Shown here: positions 58,353 to 64,000 of the stretch, piece after piece
How the letters are laid out: every line of letters starts with the position of its first letter
Position numbering within the stretch: the first letter of the stretch is position 1
Source of the DNA: Streptomyces pseudovenezuelae
GTDB taxonomy: Bacteria > Actinomycetota > Actinomycetes > Streptomycetales > Streptomycetaceae
Direction: 5' to 3'
NCBI RefSeq assembly: GCF_001513955.1
Contig: NZ_KQ948144.1
Coordinates: forward strand, 564,853-628,852
DNA: 64,000 nt
Notes under the pieces: model-generated
Seen by the model: only the letters and a program-made list of their open reading frames with translations
Databases searched by the model: none
What the model was told of the DNA's origin: nothing
Made by a program: the position numbers and the translations under genes

Positions 58353-59342
58353 ATGTCCCTCCCCAAAGCTGAACTGCACCTGCACATCGAAGGCACCCTG
58401 GAGCCGGAGCTGGCTTTCGAGCTGGCCGCGCGCAACGGCGTCGAGCTGCCGTACGCCGACACGGACACGCTCCGCAAGGCGTACCGGTTCGAGGATCTCC
58501 AGTCCTTTCTGAACCTGTACTACGAGCTCATGGCCGTCCTGCGCACCGAGCGGGACTTCGAGGACCTGGCGAACGCCTATCTCGCCCGGGCCGCCGCGCA
58601 GGGGGTGCGGCACGCGGAGATCTTCTTCGACCCGCAGGCGCACCTGGCTCGGGGTGTGGAGATGGGGACGGTCGTCGAGGGGCTGGGGCGGGCACTGGAG
58701 CACAGTCAGGCCGTGCACGGTGTCTCCACGCAGCTGATCATGTGCTTCCTGCGGGACGAGTCCGCCGAATCGGCCCTGGAGACCCTTGAGGCGGCCAAGC
58801 CGTACCTCGACCGGATAGTCGGCGTCGGGCTCGACTCCGCCGAGGTGGGGCATCCCCCGGCGAAGTTCCGCGAGGTGTACGAGGCCGCTGCCGCCATGGG
58901 GCTGCGGCGGGTGGCGCACGCCGGGGAGGAAGGGCCGCCGGAGTACATCGTCGAGGCGCTCGACGTGCTCGGGGTGGAGCGCATCGACCACGGGCTGCGG
59001 TGCATGGAGTCTCCGACGTTGGTAGAGCGGCTTGTCCGGGACCGGGTTCCGCTGACTCTGTGTCCCTTGTCCAACGTGCGGCTTCGTACGGTTGATGTGC
59101 TGGGCGATCATCCGTTGCCGGCGATGTTGGACGCGGGGTTGATGTGCACGGTGAACTCCGACGATCCGGCTTACTTCGGGGGGTATGCGGGGGACAACTT
59201 CGAGGCGGTGCGCGTGGCGCTGGGCCTGGGCGAGGAACAGTTGCGGGAGTTGGCTCGGAACTCCTTCCTTGCGTCCTTCCTGGAGCACGACGAAGGGCTG
59301 CGGGCTCGGTATCTCGCGGAAGTTGATGCTTACGAGTTCTGA
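58353..59342 (+). CDS. Adenosine deaminase family protein
   Basis: A 329-residue zinc hydrolase that deaminates adenosine (or adenine; some actinobacterial members act on other purines). The N-terminal PKAELHLHIEG supplies two metal-binding His; the core includes GVRHAEIFFDPQAHLARGV, RRVAHAGEEGPPEYI (catalytic Glu/His region), RIDHGLRCMES, LTLCPLSNVRL and VNSDDPAYFGG with the final Asp pair. The ATG at 58353 lies 6 nt after TACGAT. The convergent MFS gene lies just downstream, past a dispersed repeat. Substrate specificity is uncertain. Confidence 0.93.
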   Translation: MSLPKAELHLHIEGTLEPELAFELAARNGVELPYADTDTLRKAYRFEDLQSFLNLYYELMAVLRTERDFEDLANAYLARAAAQGVRHAEIFFDPQAHLARGVEMGTVVEGLGRALEHSQAVHGVSTQLIMCFLRDESAESALETLEAAKPYLDRIVGVGLDSAEVGHPPAKFREVYEAAAAMGLRRVAHAGEEGPPEYIVEALDVLGVERIDHGLRCMESPTLVERLVRDRVPLTLCPLSNVRLRTVDVLGDHPLPAMLDAGLMCTVNSDDPAYFGGYAGDNFEAVRVALGLGEEQLRELARNSFLASFLEHDEGLRARYLAEVDAYEF

Positions 59343-59376
59343 GGTGCGTTGTCGGGTGCGGGTGCGTGGGGGCTGG

Positions 59377-59399
59377 TCGCGCAGTTCCCCGCGCCCCTG
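59377..59399. repeat. Dispersed intergenic repeat, copy 2
   Basis: Identical over 23 bp to 38121-38143, again between convergent gene ends (adenosine deaminase and MFS transporter). Confidence 0.7.
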
Positions 59400-59405
59400 A
59401 ACGCC

Positions 59406-60593
59406 TTACGCTGCCGTCGCTTTGTCGTACACCTGGGTCTGCACCTGGATTTCCACCAGCGGGAGCGTGCGCCTGCCCGCGCCCAGCGCCACCGCCGTCA
59501 TCGGGACCGCGATCAGGAGCAGGCCCGCTGCCAGGACCATGCCCATCACCGGGAAGCCGGTCTCGGTGGCCAGCAGGCTGCCGGTCAGGGGGCCCGCGGC
59601 CGTGCCCAGTGAGGAGGCCGAGCCGACCAGGACCGCCCAGCGGCCGCGGGGGTCCAGGGAGGCGGCGAGGCCTATGACGTACGACAGGACGATCGGGTAG
59701 AGCGTGTTCCACGCGATCTCGCCGGTCGCGAAGGACCTCAGGTCGGTCGCGGAGGCGCTGAGGGTGATGCAGACGGCGATGAGGACCGTGCCGCCGCCGA
59801 CGGGCAGCGCGCGGCCGAGGCGGGGACCGAGCGCGCCCGCGCCGACGACGCCCAGCAGGCCCGCGCCCAGGGCGATCGCGAAGACCGCGCCGACCGTCGC
59901 CTCGGAGAGGTGGGCCTGGGTGAGGCCGATGCGGCCGCTGACGCCCCAGAGGGCGTTCTGGGCGAGGGACCAGCACGGGAGGGTCGCGGCGAGGAGGAGA
60001 CCGGCGCGGAGGTGGGGGAGCGGGGTGCGGATCTCCCGGCTCCTGGCGGGGGCCGTGCGCAGCGGGAGACGGCTCGTCAGGGGCCAGACCGCCAGGGCGG
60101 TGAGGGCGATCGCGGCGAGGGGCTGGCCGTGGCCGGGGCCCAGGTGCGGGACGGTCAGGTAGACCGCGCCGGCGAGTGCGGAGACGCCGAGCAGGCCGAC
60201 CGTGGTGGCGCGGTGCGGGTCCGGCTGGGCGGCGATGCCGGTGGCGGCCACCGCCGTCGACGTACCGGATCCGAAGCCGCCGATCAGGGCCCCGACGACG
60301 ACCGCGGGGACGGCGTGGGTGAGGGCGGCGCCGCCGTAGCCGAGGGCGGCGAGGGCGAGACCGGCGCGAGCGAGGGTGCGGGGGCCGACACGGTCGACGC
60401 GGGAGGCGAGCAGGAAGCCGGCCGCCGCCGAACTCAGCAGCAGCGCACTGCCGACGGCACCCGCCTCGGTGGCGGTGAGCGGCAGCCCGGAGTCGAGTCT
60501 GCCGACGGTGGTGGGGAGGAGGTAGGGGGCGAGGTACCCGGCCGTGAAAAGGGCAATGAGGGGCCAGGGCAGGGTGGAGCGACGGGCGAACAC
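59406..60593 (-). CDS. MFS transporter
   Basis: A 395-residue membrane protein with about 12 helices. Visible MFS landmarks are SALLLSSAAAGFLLASRVDR then VGPRTLARAGLALAALGYGG in the first half and FPVMGMVLAAGLLLIAVPMT near the end. I prefer the GTG at 60593, with GGGA 6 nt upstream; an in-frame GTG at 60689 adds a 32-residue Arg/Pro-rich tail without a ribosome site, and a TACAAA promoter-like box lies inside that extension. A GTGA-N6-TCAC palindrome is found upstream (60715-60730). The IclR regulator lies upstream on the same strand. Substrate unknown. Confidence 0.8.
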   Translation of the reverse strand: MFARRSTLPWPLIALFTAGYLAPYLLPTTVGRLDSGLPLTATEAGAVGSALLLSSAAAGFLLASRVDRVGPRTLARAGLALAALGYGGAALTHAVPAVVVGALIGGFGSGTSTAVAATGIAAQPDPHRATTVGLLGVSALAGAVYLTVPHLGPGHGQPLAAIALTALAVWPLTSRLPLRTAPARSREIRTPLPHLRAGLLLAATLPCWSLAQNALWGVSGRIGLTQAHLSEATVGAVFAIALGAGLLGVVGAGALGPRLGRALPVGGGTVLIAVCITLSASATDLRSFATGEIAWNTLYPIVLSYVIGLAASLDPRGRWAVLVGSASSLGTAAGPLTGSLLATETGFPVMGMVLAAGLLLIAVPMTAVALGAGRRTLPLVEIQVQTQVYDKATAA

Positions 60594-60714
60594 GGGCGTT
60601 CCCAGGGCATGCGAAAAGAAGCGGCTCAAAAGGGGGTGGGGCGCAGGCCGTCGACGGACAGGAACGCGCGAAGAATTTGTATCAAGCACGCGGTTGCGGA
60701 AGAAGAGCGGGTTG

Positions 60715-60730
60715 CGTGATGTGGATCACG
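60715..60730. promoter_or_regulatory. CRP-like palindrome upstream of the MFS gene
   Basis: CGTGATGTGGATCACG contains GTGA-N6-TCAC, the core of CRP/FNR-family sites (TGTGA-N6-TCACA), in the gap between the IclR and MFS genes. Confidence 0.4.
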
Positions 60731-60782
60731 TTCTGTTTGGGGTCCGGGAAGCCGGGTAGACGCGAGCGCTCTCCGGCCGCTT

Positions 60783-61586
60783 CTAACGCCAGCTGGGGGC
60801 GCCCCCCGCGCCCGGTGCCGTCGCCTCGATCTTGCCCCTGATCTCGCGCATCACCGTGATGATCTGCTGCTCGTGGTCCGGCGTCAGACGGGCGACCGGT
60901 ACCGAGCAGCTGACGGCGTCCTGGGCCGGGGAGTCGTAGCGCAGGGCGAAGCCGAAGCCGACGATGCCGGGGACGCCCTCCTCGCGGTCGATCGCGTAGC
61001 CGCGGGCGCGGACCTCGGCGAGATCGGTCAGCAGGGAGTCGCGGGTGGTGTGGGAGTGGGGGGTGAGCGCCTCGTACGGCCCCTCGGGGAGCGTCTCGTC
61101 GGGCCGTTCGGCCAGCAGTGCCTTGCCCAGCGCGCCGACGTGCGCGGGCAGCCGGCGGCCGACCCTGCTGATGGTCCGCAGGTACTCGTGCGACTCGCGC
61201 GTCGCGAGATAGGCCACGTCCCGGCCGTCGAGCCGGCCCAGGTGGATCGTCTCGCCCAGAGCCTCGGAGGCCTCGTCGAGATACGGCCGCACGACCCGCA
61301 CGCGCGGGTCGGAGTCCAGGTAGCTGGTGCCGGTGAGCAGGGCGTGGATGCCGATGCCGTACAGCGAGCCGGTGACGTCGGTGCGGACCCAGCCGCGCGA
61401 GATCAGGGTCTGGAGCAGCGCGTACATCGAACTGCGCGGCACGCCCAGCTCGTCCGCGAGCTCCTGGAGCCGCGCCGGGCGGTCGCCGCGCGCGGCCAGC
61501 AGTTCGAGGAGCTCGACGGTGCGGGCCGCCGACTTCACCTCGCGGACACCACCGGTCTCCGGGCGCTCGACCCCTGTCTCCGACAT
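60783..61586 (-). CDS. IclR-family transcriptional regulator
   Basis: A 267-residue regulator. The N-terminal winged HTH spans about residues 18-80 (AARTVELLELLAARGDRPAR, LQELADELGVPRSSMYALLQ); the C-terminal IclR effector domain (about 90-255) includes LGETIHLGRLDGRDVAYLAT, LPAHVGALGKALLAERPDET and SCSVPVARLTPDHEQQI. The ATG is 6 nt after a TACCAT box. It diverges from the glucarate operon, with a palindrome in the kdgD leader, so it is the likely repressor with glucarate or a downstream keto-acid as inducer (inference). Confidence 0.93.
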   Translation of the reverse strand: MSETGVERPETGGVREVKSAARTVELLELLAARGDRPARLQELADELGVPRSSMYALLQTLISRGWVRTDVTGSLYGIGIHALLTGTSYLDSDPRVRVVRPYLDEASEALGETIHLGRLDGRDVAYLATRESHEYLRTISRVGRRLPAHVGALGKALLAERPDETLPEGPYEALTPHSHTTRDSLLTDLAEVRARGYAIDREEGVPGIVGFGFALRYDSPAQDAVSCSVPVARLTPDHEQQIITVMREIRGKIEATAPGAGGAPSWR

Positions 61587-61592
61587 GCGCCG

Positions 61593-61598
61593 ATGGTA
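61593..61598 (-). promoter_or_regulatory. -10 box for leaderless IclR regulator gene
   Basis: TACCAT on the minus strand, then 6 nt, then the ATG at 61586. Confidence 0.45.
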
Positions 61599-61627
61599 AT
61601 CGGCCCCTCAAACCTGGCGCCGACCCA

Positions 61628-61656
61628 TTGACGGGCGCGGTTCGCCTACCTAATCT
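61628..61656 (+). promoter_or_regulatory. Near-consensus promoter of the glucarate operon
   Basis: TTGACG, a 17-nt spacer, then TAATCT. This is the best principal-sigma-type promoter in the window; +1 is expected near 61663, about 40 nt before the kdgD start. Confidence 0.75.
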
Positions 61657-61665
61657 CCATCTTCA

Positions 61666-61686
61666 TACGTAGATAGCGTCTACATA
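61666..61686. promoter_or_regulatory. Palindromic operator in the kdgD leader
   Basis: GTAGA-N5-TCTAC (61669-61683), extended as TACGTAGA...TCTACATA. It lies just downstream of the predicted +1, a position suited to repression by the divergently encoded IclR protein. Confidence 0.55.
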
Positions 61687-61701
61687 GGGAGATGACCGAG
61701 G

Positions 61702-62646
61702 GTGACCCCCGACCCGGACACGGCCCGACGACTGCGGGACGGCATGGCACACGGTGTGCTGTCCTTCCCGCTCACGAGCTTCCACGACGACGGCACCCTC
61801 GACCCGGACGGCTTCCGCACGCACCTGGCCACGCAACTGGAGTGGGGGCCGGGCGCGGTCTTCCCGGCCTGCGGCACCGGCGAGTTCTTCTCCCTGGACG
61901 AGGACGAGTACCGGCAGGTCGTCACCATCGCCGTCGCGGAGGCCGGCGGGCGCGTGCCCGTCGTCGCCGGGATCGGCTACGGCTGGGCGCAGGCCGTCCG
62001 GTTCGCCCGGATCGCCGAGGAGGCGGGGGCGGACGCGCTGCTGGTTCTCCCGCACTACCTGGTCGCCGCCCCGCAGGACGGGCTGGTCGCCCAGCTGGAG
62101 CAGATCGCGGCCCGCACGCGGCTGCCGCTCATCGCCTACCAGCGCGGTCAGGTCACCTTCGGCGTGGACGCGTTCCGGCGGGTCGCCGCGATCGACGGGG
62201 TCATCGGGCTCAAGGACGGCCACAGCGACCTCGACCGGCTCCAGCGCCTGACCCTCGCCGCCCCCGAGGGCTTCCTGTTCTTCAACGGCGCCTCCACCGC
62301 CGAGATCCAGGCCCGCGCCTACGCCACCGTCGGCGTCCCCGCCTACTCCTCGGCCGTCCACGCCTTCGCCCCCGAGATCGCCGGCGCCTTCTTCGACGCG
62401 CTGCGCGCCGGCGACAAGGGCGACGGCACGGTCGAGAGGCTGCTGCGCGACTTCTACGTTCCGCTCGTCGAGCTCCGGGACCGGGTGCCCGGGTACGCGG
62501 TGTCGCTGGTGAAGGCGGCTGCGCGGCTGCGGGGGCGGCCGGTGGGGCCCGTGCGGGCGCCGCTCACCGACCCGTCGGACGCCGACCTGGCGGACCTTCG
62601 CCTGCTGTTGGCCACCGGCCTCGACCTCGTGGGAGCCTCGCTGTGA
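61702..62646 (+). CDS. kdgD: 5-dehydro-4-deoxyglucarate dehydratase
   Basis: A 314-residue DapA-superfamily aldolase/dehydratase that converts 5-dehydro-4-deoxyglucarate to 2,5-dioxopentanoate (alpha-ketoglutarate semialdehyde) with loss of water and CO2. SFPLTSFHDDGTLDPDGFRT, then ACGTGEFFSLDEDEYRQVV and LIAYQRGQVTFGVDAFRRVA are typical of the family; the Schiff-base lysine is K171 in GVIGLKDGHSDLDRL. The GTG at 61702 follows GGGAG by 10 nt. It overlaps the glucarate dehydratase gene by GTGA, so the two form an operon behind a strong promoter. Confidence 0.92.
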   Translation: MTPDPDTARRLRDGMAHGVLSFPLTSFHDDGTLDPDGFRTHLATQLEWGPGAVFPACGTGEFFSLDEDEYRQVVTIAVAEAGGRVPVVAGIGYGWAQAVRFARIAEEAGADALLVLPHYLVAAPQDGLVAQLEQIAARTRLPLIAYQRGQVTFGVDAFRRVAAIDGVIGLKDGHSDLDRLQRLTLAAPEGFLFFNGASTAEIQARAYATVGVPAYSSAVHAFAPEIAGAFFDALRAGDKGDGTVERLLRDFYVPLVELRDRVPGYAVSLVKAAARLRGRPVGPVRAPLTDPSDADLADLRLLLATGLDLVGASL

Positions 62647-63932
62647 ACCTCACGATCACCGATGTCCGGCTGACGCCGATCCTCGTCGCCGATCCGCCGC
62701 TGCTGAACACCCAGGGCGTGCATCAGCCGTACACCCCCCGGCTGATCGTCGAGGTGGAGACCGCCGAGGGGGTCGTGGGGGTCGGGGAGACGTACGGCGA
62801 CACCAAGTACCTGGATTTGGCCCGGCCGTTCGCCGCCGAGCTGATCGGACGTCAGGTCGGCGATCTGAACGGACTCTTCACGGTCGCGGACCAGGTGGCG
62901 GTGGACTCCTCCCGGGTCTCCGGCCAGGTCGACGTCGGCGGGCTGCGGGGCGTACAGACCGCCGACAAGCTGCGGCTGTCCGTCGTCTCCGGGTTCGAGG
63001 TGGCCTGCCTCGACGCGCTGGGCAAAGCGCTCGGGCTGCCCGTGCACGCGCTGCTCGGGGGCAAGGTGCGGGACGCGGTCGACTACAGCGCGTATCTGTT
63101 CTACAAGTGGGCCGCCCATCCGGAGGGCGTCGTCTGCGAGAAGGACGACTGGGGGGCGGCTGTCGACCCCGCGGGGGTGGTGGCGCAGGCCCGGCTGTTC
63201 ACCGAGCGGTACGGCTTCACGTCCTTCAAGCTCAAGGGCGGGGTCTTCCCGCCGGACGAGGAGATCGCGGCGGTCAGGGCTCTTGCCGAGGCGTTCCCCG
63301 GGCAGCCCCTGCGGCTCGATCCCAACGGGGCCTGGAGCGTGGCGACTTCGCTGCGGGTCGCCGAGGAGCTGGGAGACGTCCTGGAGTACCTGGAGGATCC
63401 CGCGCTGGGGACCGCGGCGATGGCCGAGGTGTCCGCCGGGACGGATGTGCCGCTGGCCACCAACATGTGCGTGACGACCTTCGCGGAGATCAAGGAGGCG
63501 TTCGCCCGGGATGCCGTGCAGGTGGTGCTCTCCGATCACCACTACTGGGGCGGGCTGCGGAACACCCAGCAACTCGCCGCGATCTGCCGGACGTTCGGAG
63601 TGGGGGTGTCCATGCACTCCAACACCCATCTGGGGATCTCGCTGGCCGCGATGACGCATGTGGCGTCCACGGTGCCGAATCTCCACCACGCCTGCGACTC
63701 GCACTATCCGTGGCAGTCCGAGGACGTGCTGACCGAGCGGCTGGTCTTCGAGGGCGGGGCGGTGCGGGTCTCCGACGCGCCCGGGCTCGGGGTCGAAGTC
63801 GACCGGGAGAAGGTGGCGCTCCTGCATCGGCGCTGGCTGGATGACGACGGTTCGCTGCGGGAGCGGGACGACGGCGCGGCGATGCGGGTGGCCGAGCCGG
63901 GGTGGGTCACGCCGGCCGTGCCTCGCTGGTAG
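62643..63932 (+). CDS. gudD: Glucarate dehydratase (enolase superfamily)
   Basis: A 429-residue enolase-superfamily dehydratase that removes water from D-glucarate to give 5-dehydro-4-deoxyglucarate, the substrate of the preceding gene product. The catalytic K-x-K is K196/K198 in SFKLKGGVFPPDEE; metal ligands lie in RLDPNGAWSV, VLEYLEDPALG and LATNMC; the His base is in VSMHSNTHLGIS. The start GTG overlaps the kdgD stop. The remaining 68 nt of the window hold no visible gene. Confidence 0.93.
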   Translation: MNLTITDVRLTPILVADPPLLNTQGVHQPYTPRLIVEVETAEGVVGVGETYGDTKYLDLARPFAAELIGRQVGDLNGLFTVADQVAVDSSRVSGQVDVGGLRGVQTADKLRLSVVSGFEVACLDALGKALGLPVHALLGGKVRDAVDYSAYLFYKWAAHPEGVVCEKDDWGAAVDPAGVVAQARLFTERYGFTSFKLKGGVFPPDEEIAAVRALAEAFPGQPLRLDPNGAWSVATSLRVAEELGDVLEYLEDPALGTAAMAEVSAGTDVPLATNMCVTTFAEIKEAFARDAVQVVLSDHHYWGGLRNTQQLAAICRTFGVGVSMHSNTHLGISLAAMTHVASTVPNLHHACDSHYPWQSEDVLTERLVFEGGAVRVSDAPGLGVEVDREKVALLHRRWLDDDGSLRERDDGAAMRVAEPGWVTPAVPRW

Positions 63933-64000
63933 GCGGGGGATCCGAGGGACTGCGGAGGTCCGGCGCACCGGGCGGGTCGCGGGTGAGCGGCGGCCCGTTG

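Noticed and set aside
61692..62642. Extended start for the glucarate dehydratase at the ATG at 61692
   Set aside because: That frame passes through the whole kdgD gene in the wrong phase; the family N-terminus begins at the GTG at 62643.

Overview
The window is high-GC actinobacterial chromosome. Streptomyces is the best fit: proB/proA, nadD-LCP-rsfS-phosphatase, leuS, comEA-comEC, holA, rpsT, lepA, hemW and hrcA-dnaJ lie in the order I know from Streptomyces core chromosomes. GC3 is strongly biased, GTG starts are frequent, and many genes appear leaderless. I see no integrase, transposase, phage gene, CRISPR array or biosynthetic gene cluster.

Layout. 1-3258: end of a wall-polymer locus (partial GT2 glycosyltransferase, small membrane protein, CDP-glycerol glycerophosphotransferase). 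3530-6776: proB, a hypothetical gene and proA (first two steps of proline synthesis). 6924-8636: two tandem membrane proteins sharing an N-terminal SVVFDE motif. 8699-14173: M48 protease, two tiny membrane proteins, nadD, a divergent LytR-CpsA-Psr-like protein, rsfS and a histidine phosphatase. 14256-17522: two tRNA-Ala(GGC) genes flanking a divergent MmyB-type regulator/MFS pair and two small zinc-ribbon proteins. 17638-20579: a minus-strand redox pair, a b-haem-type membrane protein translationally coupled to a NuoF-like/ferredoxin fusion. 20849-23899: leuS behind a classical Leu-codon attenuator.

24054-33246: membrane coiled-coil protein, DegV, ComEA, ComEC, arylamine N-acetyltransferase, holA and a SnoaL-like protein, separated by G-rich and hexanucleotide simple repeats. 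33563-38063: rpsT, lepA and an acyl-CoA synthetase. 38155-44941: a signalling island with a cytosolic poly-HAMP hybrid histidine kinase (six HAMP units at an exact 92-residue period), a response regulator and a divergent HATPase-GAF-PP2C phosphatase. 44972-53044: hemW, a Uma2-family protein, DUF3097, an MBL hydrolase, CIRCE-hrcA-dnaJ, a nitronate monooxygenase-like protein, rsmE and a VOC protein. 53241-59342: lipoprotein, Tricorn protease, HIT protein, RNase Z and adenosine deaminase. 59406-63932: MFS exporter, IclR regulator and a D-glucarate catabolic operon (kdgD-gudD) with a near-consensus promoter and a palindromic operator.

The most promising uncharacterised material is the haem-b/NuoF-ferredoxin pair, the poly-HAMP kinase/phosphatase island and the paired SVVFDE membrane proteins. 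At least nine starts fit a recurring -10 TAnnnT box placed 6-7 nt before the start codon, which suggests leaderless mRNAs. Everything here comes from reading the sequence; no database search was run.
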